A stretch of DNA of 46,703 bases from an uncultured Eubacteriales bacterium (GTDB taxonomy: Bacteria > Bacillota > Clostridia > Oscillospirales > Oscillospiraceae): positions 1 to 46,703 of the forward strand of contig URDJ01000023.1 in NCBI GenBank assembly GCA_900546615.1, written 5' to 3'. A program made the translations under genes and the position numbers. This document shows, in pieces, positions 33,475 to 42,566 of the stretch (within the stretch, counting starts at the first letter, position 1; each line of letters starts with the position of its first letter). The notes under the pieces are model-generated. The model had not been told where the DNA came from. It saw only the letters and a list, made by a program, of their open reading frames with translations, and searched no databases.

Positions 33475-34605
33475 TTGGACATCTATCTTGACAACGCGGC
33501 CACGACGCGGGTCTGTCCCGAGGCCGCGGATATCGCTTACAAAGTAATGACCGAGCAGTACGGCAACCCCAGCTCGACCCACGCGCGGGGGCGCGAGGCG
33601 AAGAAGCTGCTCGACAGCGCCCGGCGCGAGGTCTCGCTCTGCCTCGGCTGCCAGCCGAAGGAGCTTGTCTTCACCTCCTGCGGCTCCGAGGCCGACAACT
33701 GGGCACTGCTCTCGGGCGCGTACGCCGCATCGGCAAAGGGCGGGCACGTCATAAGCTCCATGGCCGAGCACGACGCCGTGCGCAAGGCCCTCGACGAGCT
33801 GGAGCGCCGGGGCTATGAGGTCACGCGCCTTGCACCCGACGAGAGCGGGGCCATACCCGTGCAGGCCGTCGTCGACGCGTTGCGGCCTGACACGGTGCTT
33901 GTCTCGCTCATGCTCGTGAACAACGAGACAGGCGCCGTCACCGACATTGCCGGCGTCGCGAGAGCGCTCAAGAAGGTCGGCTCGAAGGCCCTGCTCCACT
34001 GCGACGCGGTACAGGGCTTCCTGAAGGTCCCCTTCACGGTGAAGTCCCTCGGCGCGGACATGGTGGCGATCTCCGGCCACAAGATACACGCGCCCAAGGG
34101 CATCGGCGCGCTGTATGTCCGCTCCGGCCTGCATCTGCGCCCGCTCATAGTCGGCGGCTCTCAGGAGGACGGCCGCAGGGCCGGCACGGAGGCCATGCCG
34201 AACATCTGCGCCTTCGGCGAGGCCGCTAGGGTCGGGCGCGCGCTCATGGCCGAGTCCACTCAGCGCATGGCGGCGCTGCGCGAGGGCGCGATTGAGCGCC
34301 TGCGCGCAGAAAACCCCGGTCTCGTCGTAATAGGCGGCGGCGCGCCGCACATCCTCTGCGTCTCCCTGCCCGGCTACCGCAGCGAGGTGCTCATGAACTT
34401 CCTCGAGGCCCGCGGGATCAGCGTATCGAAAAGCTCCGCCTGCAAGAAGGGCGGGCGGAGCCATGTGCTCGAGGCCATGGGGCTTCCCGCCCCGGTCATT
34501 GACGGCGCGCTCAGGCTCGGCCTCTCGCGCTTCACCACGCAGGATGAGCTGGACGAATTCTGCCTCTGCCTGCGCGAGGCGAGGGAGAGCCTCGCCCACG
34601 CCTGA
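33475..34605 (+). CDS. Cysteine desulfurase (IscS/NifS family)
   Basis: A 376-residue PLP enzyme that takes sulfur from cysteine. 'MDIYLDNAATTRVCPEAADI', 'FTSCGSEADNWAL', the PLP lysine K203 in 'ISGHKIHAPKG', and the persulfide Cys C323 in 'SKSSACKKGG' are seen. It starts at TTG (33475) after GAGGG. Divergence from mtaB suggests supply of sulfur for tRNA methylthiolation or Fe-S clusters; no iscU or thiI gene follows. It ends 3 bp from a convergent gene, and its terminator lies inside that gene. Confidence 0.93.
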   Translation: MDIYLDNAATTRVCPEAADIAYKVMTEQYGNPSSTHARGREAKKLLDSARREVSLCLGCQPKELVFTSCGSEADNWALLSGAYAASAKGGHVISSMAEHDAVRKALDELERRGYEVTRLAPDESGAIPVQAVVDALRPDTVLVSLMLVNNETGAVTDIAGVARALKKVGSKALLHCDAVQGFLKVPFTVKSLGADMVAISGHKIHAPKGIGALYVRSGLHLRPLIVGGSQEDGRRAGTEAMPNICAFGEAARVGRALMAESTQRMAALREGAIERLRAENPGLVVIGGGAPHILCVSLPGYRSEVLMNFLEARGISVSKSSACKKGGRSHVLEAMGLPAPVIDGALRLGLSRFTTQDELDEFCLCLREARESLAHA

Positions 34606-34608
34606 CGC

Positions 34609-36012
34609 CTATTTCTTCTCGTTCTTCTTATCGTCCGGAGCACTCTCGCTCCGGGCGTTTTTATTTATGAGCCGCCTGAGCCTCTCCGCCCTCGCAGCCC
34701 CGGCCGCCTTTGACGCCGCGCGGGACTCCGCCTTCTTCGCCCGGCGCTCCTCCGCCGTCGGTTTCGGCGGCATCTCCACGTGCTCGCCCGTCTTTGGGTC
34801 AATGTGGTGCAGGTTCTCGTAGCTCTCATAGTCCGTCGGCAGGCCGCTGCGCCGCAGTTTCCGGTTAGTCAGGCTCTTTATGCCCGAGTAGATGACCACG
34901 AACACCGGCACGCCCAAAAGCATGCCCATGAAGCCAAAGAACCCGCCGCCCACGATGATCGCAAACATTATCCAGAACCCGTTCACGCCCGTCGTGCTGC
35001 CGAGTATCTTCGGTCCCAGTATGTTCCCGTCAAACTGCTGCAGAATGAGTATGAACACCAGGAATATAAGGCACTTCATAGGGTCCACCAGCAGGATGAG
35101 GAAGGCCGATGGGAAGGCGCCGATGAACGGGCCGAAGAAGGGTATCACATTCGTCACGCCCACGATGACCGAAATGAGCAGCGTATACGGCATCTGCATC
35201 AGGCTGCAGCATATGTAGCAGAGTATGCCTATTATCGCGCTGTCGAGCAGTTTGCCGGAGATGAAGTCCATGAAGGTCTTGTCCGTAAAACGCACGCCCT
35301 CGAGTATCTTCTCCGCCGCCTCGACCGTGAAGATGCAGTAGAGCACCCGCTTCGCGCCGGTCGCCACCGCCTCCTTGTTGAACAGCACATAGAAGGACAC
35401 GATGATGCCCACGACGATGTAGTAGATGCCGCGCACGAAGGTGTAGACGCCCGAGGTGATGCTGCTTATGATGTTCGTCATCTGCGGCAGCAGCGTGTTC
35501 GTAGCCCACTGGGTCAGCTGGCCCGATGCGCTGTCAAGCAGCGAGGTGACGCCGAGCATCAGTTCGGGGTAATCCTCAAATGTACGCGAGACCCAGCCCT
35601 CTATCGTCTCGAAATAGCTCTGGCTGTTCGAGACGATGTTGTTTATGCTCAAATATATTTGCGGCAGGATGAGCCAGAGCAGCGCGCCGACTATGAACAG
35701 CATCAGCAGCTCCGCTATGACGATGGCAATCGCCCGGCTGAAACCGAAGGCCCGCCGGTGGTTCGCCTTGAATAACCTGTCGCCCAGCGGGGTCGTCACG
35801 TTCTGCTCGAAGAATACCATCGCCGGTCTCAGCAGATAGGTGATGGCAAAGCCCCATATGAACGGCGCTATGATGCGCATGAGGGCAGAAAGGCCCTTTG
35901 CGACCCCCGGCCAGCGCGAGATCAGCATATAAAACACTATGCTGCACGCTATTACCGCAAAGGCCGTCACGCCCCAATACAGGTACTTTTTGTCTCCGCC
36001 GAATCTTTTCAT
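34609..36012 (-). CDS. AI-2E family (TqsA/YtvI-like) membrane permease
   Basis: A 467-residue protein with about 8 membrane helices. 'IAPFIWGFAITYLLRPAMVF', 'VIPFFGPFIGAFPSAFLILL' and 'ILGPKILGSTTGVNGFWIMF' are the landmarks of the AI-2 exporter (AI-2E) superfamily. Members act in signal export or Na+-driven transport; the substrate here is unknown. The C-terminal 70 residues are a charged, Ala/Arg/Lys-rich cytoplasmic tail not usual in the family. Part of that tail is encoded by the terminator of the convergent gene. ATG 36012 follows GGAGG. Confidence 0.9.
   Translation of the reverse strand: MKRFGGDKKYLYWGVTAFAVIACSIVFYMLISRWPGVAKGLSALMRIIAPFIWGFAITYLLRPAMVFFEQNVTTPLGDRLFKANHRRAFGFSRAIAIVIAELLMLFIVGALLWLILPQIYLSINNIVSNSQSYFETIEGWVSRTFEDYPELMLGVTSLLDSASGQLTQWATNTLLPQMTNIISSITSGVYTFVRGIYYIVVGIIVSFYVLFNKEAVATGAKRVLYCIFTVEAAEKILEGVRFTDKTFMDFISGKLLDSAIIGILCYICCSLMQMPYTLLISVIVGVTNVIPFFGPFIGAFPSAFLILLVDPMKCLIFLVFILILQQFDGNILGPKILGSTTGVNGFWIMFAIIVGGGFFGFMGMLLGVPVFVVIYSGIKSLTNRKLRRSGLPTDYESYENLHHIDPKTGEHVEMPPKPTAEERRAKKAESRAASKAAGAARAERLRRLINKNARSESAPDDKKNEKK
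34635..34662 (+). terminator. Terminator for the desulfurase embedded in the convergent gene
   Basis: CCGGAGC (34635-34641) and GCTCCGG (34648-34654) form a stem, followed by GCGTTTTTATTT on the plus strand, all within the 3' coding end of the permease gene. Confidence 0.8.
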
Positions 36013-36348
36013 GCAAACCTCCGTTTCCCTCTGCCGAGGACCTTTTCTATTGTAACCTCAGCCAAAGCCCCCGTCAACGCCCAAAAATACGTGCGAGGAC
36101 ACAGTATCATGCTTATGTCAACTTGTTTTTGAATATTCCTCGACATTCTTCGACATCACGGCGGTTGAAAACTCTGTTGAAAATGTTGATACCTCCTTGT
36201 TTAATCGCGTTTTTCGCCGAGCTTCCAGTTCACGGAATATTCACATTTGGTATGAATAAGCCATAATTATTGTCTACCTGTGTCGAATGGCATAAGCGGG
36301 GACAAGACAGCATATCTTTTTACAAAAACCGGTCTGGAGGTCGTCCAT
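36013..36348. other. AT-richer intergenic region upstream of the carboxypeptidase
   Basis: No supported gene. The divergent permease and carboxypeptidase starts flank it. It contains GAATATTC (36236-36243) and repeated TCGACATTCT-like words near 36141-36156. I could not fix a sigma-A promoter here; a sporulation-type promoter is conceivable but unproven. Confidence 0.4.
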
Positions 36349-37503
36349 ATGAAAAATATCCTGCGCATCCTGCTAACGTTTCTCCTTTGCGCCGCGCTGC
36401 TGGCTGCTCCCGGCGCAGCGCTGGAGCTTTCAGACCCCGCCGCCCCCGAGATCGCCGCGCCCTCGGCGGTCCTCATCGAAAGGGAAACGGGAAGCGTGCT
36501 TTATGCCAGGGGCGAGACGGATAGGCGGCCTCCGGCCTCCGTCACGAAGGTCATGACCCTGTTGCTGGTCGCAGAGGCGGTCGACAACGGCACGATCGCG
36601 CTCGACGACATGGTCACGGGTTCGGAGCGCGCCGCCTCCATGGGCGGCAGCCAGATCTGGCTCGAGGTTGGCGAGCAGCTGTCCGTCTCCGACATGATAA
36701 AGTGCGTCGCTGTCGTCTCCGCGAACGACTGCGCCGTGGCGCTCGCCGAGCACCTGTGCGGCTCCGAGGCCGCCTTCGTCGAGCGCATGAACGAGCGCGC
36801 CGGGGAGCTGGGCCTCGAAAACACCCATTTCACCAACTGCACCGGCCTGTTTGACGACACGGCCCATTACACCTGCGCCCTCGACATCGCCGTCATGAGC
36901 CGCGAGCTGCTCTCGCACGAGTGGATAAAGGACTACACCACCATCTGGATGGACTCGATCAGGGACGGCAAATCGGAGCTGACGAACACGAACAAACTCG
37001 TTCGCTACTACGAGGGCTGTACCGGGCTGAAGACCGGCTACACCTCCACGGCCATGTACTGCCTCTCCGCCTCCGCGGAACGGGACGGCACGGAGTACAT
37101 CGCTGTCATCATGCACGCGGAGAGCATCGAGAGCCGCAACGCGGACGCCTCCGCCCTGCTCGACTACGGTTTCGCGAACTACACGCTCTGCCCGCTCACG
37201 GACGGCTCCGAGCTGCCGCAGGTCACGGTGGAGCTGGGCGAGGCAGAGAGCGTCGGCACGGTCTGCGACGGCGGCGCGGTGCTGCTCAGGACGCGCGACG
37301 CCGTGGGTATAACAAGGAGCGTGGAGCTTCCTGAGCGCGTAGCCGCGCCGGTGCAGGCGGGTGACGTCCTCGGCAAGCTTGTCGTGTCGAACAGCTCCGG
37401 CCCTCTCGCCGAGGTGCCGCTGCTGGCATCTGACAGCGTGGAGCGTCTCGGCGCTTCCGGTATAATGCTGCAGATGCTCCGCTCCATCGTTGGCCTGCAC
37501 TGA
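36349..37503 (+). CDS. D-alanyl-D-alanine carboxypeptidase (DacF/PBP5 type)
   Basis: A 384-residue serine peptidase that trims peptidoglycan stem peptides. A signal peptide (residues 1-25) precedes SxxK S64-V-T-K67, SxN S124-A-N126 and KTG 228-230 ('CTGLKTGYTSTAMYC'). The C-terminal beta domain (about 275-360) is that of PBP5/DacF proteins. CTGGAGG lies upstream of ATG 36349; the frame from 36280 lacks such a site. It acts outside the membrane. Whether it is vegetative or sporulation specific cannot be told. Confidence 0.93.
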   Translation: MKNILRILLTFLLCAALLAAPGAALELSDPAAPEIAAPSAVLIERETGSVLYARGETDRRPPASVTKVMTLLLVAEAVDNGTIALDDMVTGSERAASMGGSQIWLEVGEQLSVSDMIKCVAVVSANDCAVALAEHLCGSEAAFVERMNERAGELGLENTHFTNCTGLFDDTAHYTCALDIAVMSRELLSHEWIKDYTTIWMDSIRDGKSELTNTNKLVRYYEGCTGLKTGYTSTAMYCLSASAERDGTEYIAVIMHAESIESRNADASALLDYGFANYTLCPLTDGSELPQVTVELGEAESVGTVCDGGAVLLRTRDAVGITRSVELPERVAAPVQAGDVLGKLVVSNSSGPLAEVPLLASDSVERLGASGIMLQMLRSIVGLH

Positions 37504-37584
37504 ACCTCCACTTTATACGACATTTTGCGCCTGTTTTCGATGTTTCTCCCCACTTTTACCCGCAAACGCCGGGATTTTTGGGGC

Positions 37585-37612
37585 TTGTAATCTGAGAAAA
37601 AAGTAGTATAAT
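37585..37612 (+). promoter_or_regulatory. pgi promoter
   Basis: TTGTAA (37585-37590), a 16-bp spacer and TATAAT (37607-37612). Confidence 0.75.
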
Positions 37613-37653
37613 CTTCCTGAAAGCGAAATTTTAAAATGCGAAGGATGAGGAAG

Positions 37654-38928
37654 ATGATAAAAGTCGATCTCAGCGGCGCGTCCGTATTCTTCGACGCTGC
37701 AGGGCCTGATTATGCCGCCGCGGCCTCCGCGCACAGGATGCTCGTCGAAAAGAGCGGCCCGGGCGCAGAATTTACCGGCTGGACGGAACTGCCCATGAGG
37801 ATAAAGCGCGGTGAGATGAAGGCTCTGCTCGCTGCGGCGGCGAAGATACGTTCCAGGTCGAAGGCTCTGGTCGTCGTCGGCATCGGCGGCTCATATCTGG
37901 GTGCGAGGGGCGCCATCGAGCTGCTGCGTCCCCTGCCTAAGGAGGGCGACCCGAAGGTCTACTTCGTCGGCAACGGCCTGAGCGGGGACTACCTAAACGG
38001 CGTCATCGAGCAGCTCGGGGACGACGATTTTGACGTCAACGTCATTTCAAAATCCGGCACCACGCTGGAGCCTGCGGTCTCGTTCCGCGTGTTCCGCTCG
38101 ATGCTGGAGAAAAAATACGGCGCCGCGGCGAAGCGGCACATCTTCGCGACGACTGACTCCGCGCGCGGCGTGCTGCGCTCGATGGCGGACGCGGAGGGCT
38201 GGGAGTGCTTCATCGTCCCGGCGGACGTCGGCGGGCGCTACAGCGTGCTCTCGGCGGTGGGTCTGCTGCCCATGGCCGTGGCGGGCATCGACATACAGGC
38301 CGTCATCGACAAGGCCATCGAGACCTTCTCCCAGCTGGATCTGAGAAGCCCGGAGAACCCGGTGTGGCAGTACGCGGCGGCGAGGCAGCACCTCTACGGC
38401 AGGGGCTACGGCATCGAGCTGCTGGCCTGCTACGAGCCGTCCTTCCGGTTCATGGCCGAGTGGTGGAAGCAGCTCTACGGCGAGAGCGAGGGCAAGAACG
38501 GCATCGGCATCTTCCCCGCCTCACTGGAATACACGGCGGATTTGCACTCCATGGGCCAGTACGTGCAGGACGGGCCGAGGAAGCTCTACGAGACCGTCGT
38601 GAGCTTCGAGAAGTCGCTTACGAGCTTTGCGATCCCCTTCGGCATGGGCGACCCGGACGGGCTGAACTACCTTGCCGGGCGCGACATGCACGACGTGTGC
38701 CGCGTCGCGAGGGAGGCCGTCAAGTCCGCGCACATCTCCGGCGGCGTGCCGAACATCGGCGTGAGCGTCGAGCGTCGCGACGAGGCAGGGTTCGCGGAGC
38801 TGGTCTGCTTCTTCGAGCTGGCCTGCGCCATCTCGGGCTACATGTCCGGCGTCAACCCCTTCGACCAGCCCGGCGTCGAGGCGTACAAGAAAAACATGTT
38901 CAAGATGCTCGGCAAACCGGGGACCTGA
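37654..38928 (+). CDS. pgi: Glucose-6-phosphate isomerase
   Basis: A 424-residue phosphoglucose isomerase of glycolysis, short bacterial form. 'VVVGIGGSYLGARGAIELLR', 'VNVISKSGTTLEPAVSFRVF', 'GGRYSVLSAVGLLPMAVAGI' and 'GVNPFDQPGVEAYKKNMFKM' with the C-terminal catalytic Lys region are diagnostic. Of three close in-frame ATGs, 37654 is preferred because AAGG lies 10 nt upstream and 'MIKVDLS' resembles the usual N-terminus. It is monocistronic, with a strong terminator. Confidence 0.96.
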   Translation: MIKVDLSGASVFFDAAGPDYAAAASAHRMLVEKSGPGAEFTGWTELPMRIKRGEMKALLAAAAKIRSRSKALVVVGIGGSYLGARGAIELLRPLPKEGDPKVYFVGNGLSGDYLNGVIEQLGDDDFDVNVISKSGTTLEPAVSFRVFRSMLEKKYGAAAKRHIFATTDSARGVLRSMADAEGWECFIVPADVGGRYSVLSAVGLLPMAVAGIDIQAVIDKAIETFSQLDLRSPENPVWQYAAARQHLYGRGYGIELLACYEPSFRFMAEWWKQLYGESEGKNGIGIFPASLEYTADLHSMGQYVQDGPRKLYETVVSFEKSLTSFAIPFGMGDPDGLNYLAGRDMHDVCRVAREAVKSAHISGGVPNIGVSVERRDEAGFAELVCFFELACAISGYMSGVNPFDQPGVEAYKKNMFKMLGKPGT

Positions 38929-38979
38929 AAATAAACAAAGTATTAACTTTGATTTTACCCGTTGAACTCGGGATGAAAA

Positions 38980-39020
38980 AATGGTAAGCTGTAAGTACAA
39001 GATACAGCTTGCCATTTTTA
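38980..39020. terminator. pgi terminator
   Basis: A 14-bp stem (38980-38993 with 39003-39016, one G-T pair) across a 9-nt loop ends in TTTTT. A-rich sequence on the other side could serve the opposite strand. Confidence 0.85.
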
Positions 39021-39050
39021 ATGGACAAACGTAAAGGGAGTGATTCAAAT

Positions 39051-39464
39051 ATGGTCAAGGTGATCGTGGGCCTGAAGGGTTCCGGCAAGACCAAAAGGCT
39101 GGTGGAGCTTGTCCGCACGGCGGTGAACGAGGAGCATGGAGACGTCATCTGCATCGAGAAGGACAGGAATCTCACCTACGACATACCGTATCAGGCCCGC
39201 CTTATCCACGCCAGCGACTATCAGATCGGCACATTTGAGTTTATGAAGGGCTTCATCAGCGGCCTGAGAGCGGGCAACTATGATATCTCGCACATTTTCA
39301 TAGACAACTTCCACAAGATGTTCAATGCCGGAACCGAAGCGCAGGTCGTGGATTTCCTTGACTGGCTCGCGAGCTTTGCAGAAGCCGAGGGCATCAGGTT
39401 CACGATTACGATGACCGCCGACCCCGAAAACGTCGGCCCTGAAATCAAAAAATACGCCATGTGA
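39051..39464 (+). CDS. Small P-loop ATPase of unknown role
   Basis: A 137-residue protein with Walker A GLKGSGKT at residues 7-14 and a Walker B-like strand 'ISHIFIDNFHKMF'. Clostridial homologues are often labelled twitching-motility PilT, but it lacks the PilT domains and is less than half that length, so that label is not supported. GGGAG precedes ATG 39051. It stands alone between two terminators. It might be a regulatory NTPase; no function is known to me. Confidence 0.8.
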   Translation: MVKVIVGLKGSGKTKRLVELVRTAVNEEHGDVICIEKDRNLTYDIPYQARLIHASDYQIGTFEFMKGFISGLRAGNYDISHIFIDNFHKMFNAGTEAQVVDFLDWLASFAEAEGIRFTITMTADPENVGPEIKKYAM

Positions 39465-39476
39465 GAAAGAAAAAAG

Positions 39477-39501
39477 CAGCCCCCGGCGGGGCTGTTTTTT
39501 T
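39477..39501. terminator. Bidirectional terminator
   Basis: CAGCCCC pairs with GGGGCTG, T7 on the right and A6 on the left, between the P-loop gene and the convergent CoA-transferase. Confidence 0.9.
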
Positions 39502-39502
39502 C

Positions 39503-40837
39503 TTATCTCCTGTTCGAGCGCCGCCAGATGCGCTGGGCCTCGGCGGCTTTTATCAGTTCGTCCCTGAAATCCGGGTGCGCCACGCTTATGAGCCGCTCGG
39601 CCCTCTCCCAGGTCGAGGCGCCCGCGAGGCAAACCACGCCGTTTTCCGTCGCGATATAATAGCCCTGGCTGCGCGGGGAGGTCACGATGTCCCCGCCGAA
39701 GTAGGGCACGATGCGGCTGTGCGCCACACCCGCCTTGTCCGTGAACATGCTGTTCATGCAGATGAAGGCCTTGCCGCCCTTCGACATCGTCGCGCCCGTC
39801 AGGAAGTCCACCTGCCCGCCCGTACCGCTTATCTGCCGCGTGCCCGAGCTCTCCGAGCTTACCTGGCCGTAGAGGTCCACGCCTATGCAACTGTTGAGAG
39901 AGATGAAATTGTCCAGCTGCGCGATGACCGCCGGGTTATTCACATAACTGATCGGGTATGCCGCGACACCCGGATTGTGGTTGATCCAGTCGTAGAGGTC
40001 CTGCGTGCCCGCCGCGACGCCGAACACCGCCTTGTTCCTGTCTATCGTCTTGCGCCGGTTCGTCAGCTTGCCCGAGGCAAAGAGCTTGTAGAAGGCGTCC
40101 GTCGCAAACTCCGTGTGCATACCGAGGTCCTTGAGGTCGGATTCCGCTATCATAACGCCCAGGGCGTCCGGTACGCCGCCGATACCCAGCTGCACCGTCG
40201 CACCATCGCAGAGGTAGGGTATGACGTTCGCCGCGATTTGCTTGTCCACATCGCTCGGCGCGCGGCTCGGCAGCTGGATGGCCGGGCCGTGCTCGCCCTC
40301 GACCACCATGTCCACCTCGGAAATGTGCACGCTCTCCTCCTGCCCGCCGCAGGCGTGGGGCAGCCCCTCCAGCACCTCAATGACCACGATATCCGCGTTC
40401 TCGATGTACACCCGCGAGTTACCCGTCGAGATCGACAGATTGAAATACCCGTGCTCGTCCATAGGCGCAGCTCCTATGAATGCTACGTTTATGTGCAGGA
40501 AATTGTCATAGTACCAGCGCAGGTTGCGGTACAGCATGGGCTGATAGTAGCATAGGCCCCTGTCCGCCAGCTTGCGCTCATAGCCCGTCAGATGCCACGA
40601 GTCATAGGTGAAATGCTCCTGCTCAGGGTCGCTCTCCACCACAGCTATCGGTCCGTAGCAGAGCATGCCGCGCACCTTCACGTCCGTCAGCTCATCGCGC
40701 CTGGCCGCAAGCGCTCGGTCGCAGAGAGTCGGATACGTCACGCCGCAGCCGTACTCGACCCAGTCGCCGCTTTTGACCGCCTTCGCCGCCTCCTCGGGCG
40801 TGCGCAGCTTGCTTCTGTATTCACTTAAATAGTCCAT
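39503..40837 (-). CDS. Acetyl-CoA hydrolase/transferase family CoA-transferase (butyryl-CoA:acetate or 4-hydroxybutyrate type)
   Basis: A 444-residue family I-like CoA-transferase. 'NVAFIGAAPMDEHGYFNLSI', 'TVQLGIGGVPDALGVMI', 'QVSSESSGTRQISGTGGQVD' with the probable catalytic Glu, and 'FLTGATMSKGGKAFICMNSM' match the butyryl-CoA:acetate and 4-hydroxybutyrate CoA-transferases of gut Clostridia. It would swap CoA between butyryl-CoA or a related acyl-CoA and acetate, a terminal step of butyrate formation. Sequence reading cannot separate the two substrate classes. No butyrate-pathway genes are adjacent. GGAGG precedes the ATG. Confidence 0.88.
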   Translation of the reverse strand: MDYLSEYRSKLRTPEEAAKAVKSGDWVEYGCGVTYPTLCDRALAARRDELTDVKVRGMLCYGPIAVVESDPEQEHFTYDSWHLTGYERKLADRGLCYYQPMLYRNLRWYYDNFLHINVAFIGAAPMDEHGYFNLSISTGNSRVYIENADIVVIEVLEGLPHACGGQEESVHISEVDMVVEGEHGPAIQLPSRAPSDVDKQIAANVIPYLCDGATVQLGIGGVPDALGVMIAESDLKDLGMHTEFATDAFYKLFASGKLTNRRKTIDRNKAVFGVAAGTQDLYDWINHNPGVAAYPISYVNNPAVIAQLDNFISLNSCIGVDLYGQVSSESSGTRQISGTGGQVDFLTGATMSKGGKAFICMNSMFTDKAGVAHSRIVPYFGGDIVTSPRSQGYYIATENGVVCLAGASTWERAERLISVAHPDFRDELIKAAEAQRIWRRSNRR

Positions 40838-40916
40838 TTGCGCCTCCCATATCTCACCCGCCGACGCGGGTTTTCTTATTTAACATTATCTCACACCCCA
40901 AAGCCCTGCACAAGTA

Positions 40917-40945
40917 TCGACAAGAGACAAAAAATCTGCTATAAT
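40917..40945 (+). promoter_or_regulatory. Cardiolipin synthase promoter
   Basis: TCGACA (40917-40922), a 17-bp spacer and TATAAT (40940-40945). Confidence 0.75.
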
Positions 40946-40980
40946 TTTGTGTTAATGAATCAGAAGGGCTGGTCATCCAA

Positions 40981-42516
40981 GTGAAAAAGCTGCTCAAACT
41001 GCTGTTTTCCCGGCTGGCGTTCGTGGCGCTGTTCATGCTCCTGCAAATCGTCGTGCTGGTCTCAACTCTCTTTTATTTTCAGGACGTCTTCGCGACCGTA
41101 CAGACCATTTCCGTCGCGCTGTCGCTCGTTACGGTCGTCTACATCATAAACCAGGACGGCAGCTCGGCCTTCAAGATAGCCTGGATAATCCCCATCGTGT
41201 TCCTGCCGCTGTTCGGCGTGCCCATCTACATCCTGTTCGGCAAGAAACGCACGCCGGAGAGCAAGCGCGAACAGCTCTCGGGCATGCTCCTGCGCTATCG
41301 CCAGACCGCCAGCATGGTAACTTCCAAGGCCGCAGACCTCGAAAAAGCCGAGCCGGAGGCCGCGCTGCAGTCGGCCTACCTCGAGCGCTGCGCCGGCGCG
41401 CCCGTCTTTACAAGGACGGAGACCACCTATTACAAGCTCGGCGACGAGCTGTTCCCCGCCATGCTCGAGGAATTAAAAAAGGCCAGGCGCTACATCTTCC
41501 TCGAATACTTCATCGTGGAACCGGGCATCATGTGGGACTCGATACTCGAGATACTCGAGGATAAGGCCGCCGCGGGCCTCGACGTGCGGCTTATCTACGA
41601 CGATATGGGCTGCATCCTGACCCTGCCGAGGAACTATAACCGCCAGATGGAAAAACGCGGCATCAAATGCTGCACCTTCCACCGCTTCCAGCCTGTGCTG
41701 ACCGGCACCTTCAACAACCGCGACCACCGCAAGATATGCGTCATCGACGGCGCCGTGGCCTTCACGGGCGGCGTGAACCTCGCCGACGAGTACATAAACC
41801 GGCGCGAGCGCTTCGGCCACTGGCTGGACTGCGGCATACGCCTGCGCGGCGAGGCCGCCTACAGCTTCACACTGATGTTCCTCTCCATGTGGGACTACAT
41901 CAGGCACGAGGAGGATGACCCCAAGCGCTTCCTGCCCGCGCAGGAGCTGCTCGCCGGCATAGAGTCAGACGGCTTCGTCCAGCCCTACTCCGACACTCCC
42001 TCGGACGACGAACCCGTGGGCGAAACCGCGTACATCAACATGCTGTCCAGAGCCAAACACTATGTCTATATCTGCACGCCATATCTGGTCATCGACAACG
42101 AGCTGATGAACGCCCTCACCAGCGCCGCCAAGTGCGGCATCGACGTGCGGATGATGACCCCCGGTGTGCCGGACAAATGGTATGTACACATGGTAACGCG
42201 CAGCTATTACGCCCCGCTGCTGCGGGCAGGCGTCAGGGTGTACGAGTACATACCTGGCTTCATACACTCGAAGACCATGATATGCGACGACGAGTACGGC
42301 ATCTGCGGCACGATAAACCTGGACTACCGCAGCCTCTACCTGCACCACGAATGTGCCGTGTGGATGCACGGCTCGAGCGCCATTGCCGAAATAAAGGCCA
42401 GCTTCCTCGAGAACATACACAAATGCGTCGAGATAACCCCGGAGCTCTACCGCAACCGCTCCTGGCTCATGCGGCTCGGCCAGAGCCTGCTGAGGGTCTT
42501 CGCCCCACTGATGTGA
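40981..42516 (+). CDS. cls: Cardiolipin synthase (phospholipase D superfamily)
   Basis: A 511-residue membrane enzyme that joins two phosphatidylglycerol molecules into cardiolipin. Two N-terminal membrane helices plus a third hydrophobic segment (about 1-85, ending 'FGVPIYILFGKK') precede two HxKxxxxD motifs. The first is 'HRKICVID' near residue 249 in 'NNRDHRKICVIDGAVAFTGG'; the second is 'HSKTMICD' near residue 429. The start is GTG 40981; a good Shine-Dalgarno is not evident (AAGGGCTGG lies about 12 nt upstream). Confidence 0.95.
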   Translation: MKKLLKLLFSRLAFVALFMLLQIVVLVSTLFYFQDVFATVQTISVALSLVTVVYIINQDGSSAFKIAWIIPIVFLPLFGVPIYILFGKKRTPESKREQLSGMLLRYRQTASMVTSKAADLEKAEPEAALQSAYLERCAGAPVFTRTETTYYKLGDELFPAMLEELKKARRYIFLEYFIVEPGIMWDSILEILEDKAAAGLDVRLIYDDMGCILTLPRNYNRQMEKRGIKCCTFHRFQPVLTGTFNNRDHRKICVIDGAVAFTGGVNLADEYINRRERFGHWLDCGIRLRGEAAYSFTLMFLSMWDYIRHEEDDPKRFLPAQELLAGIESDGFVQPYSDTPSDDEPVGETAYINMLSRAKHYVYICTPYLVIDNELMNALTSAAKCGIDVRMMTPGVPDKWYVHMVTRSYYAPLLRAGVRVYEYIPGFIHSKTMICDDEYGICGTINLDYRSLYLHHECAVWMHGSSAIAEIKASFLENIHKCVEITPELYRNRSWLMRLGQSLLRVFAPLM

Positions 42517-42527
42517 ACAAAATACAA

Positions 42528-42566
42528 ACCCCGCCGATTCAAAACGAAACGGCGGGGTCATCTTTA
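42528..42566. terminator. Bidirectional terminator
   Basis: ACCCCGCCG pairs with CGGCGGGGT across a 13-nt loop; TCATCTTTATTTT follows. It lies between the convergent cls and methyltransferase genes. Confidence 0.8.

Noticed and set aside
36236..36265. Sporulation sigma-G type promoter before the carboxypeptidase
   Set aside because: GAATA and CATAATTA words occur, but the spacing (22 or 3 nt) does not fit the 17-18 nt consensus.
39051..39464. PilT/twitching motility annotation for the small P-loop protein
   Set aside because: Far too short, and only a Walker A and a B-like strand are visible; no secretion-ATPase Asp or His boxes.
40862..40880. Terminator in the but-like/cls intergenic region
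   Set aside because: ACCCGC/GCGGGT followed by T-rich DNA on plus, but no plus-strand gene lies upstream. On minus it is only a leader hairpin before the CoA-transferase.
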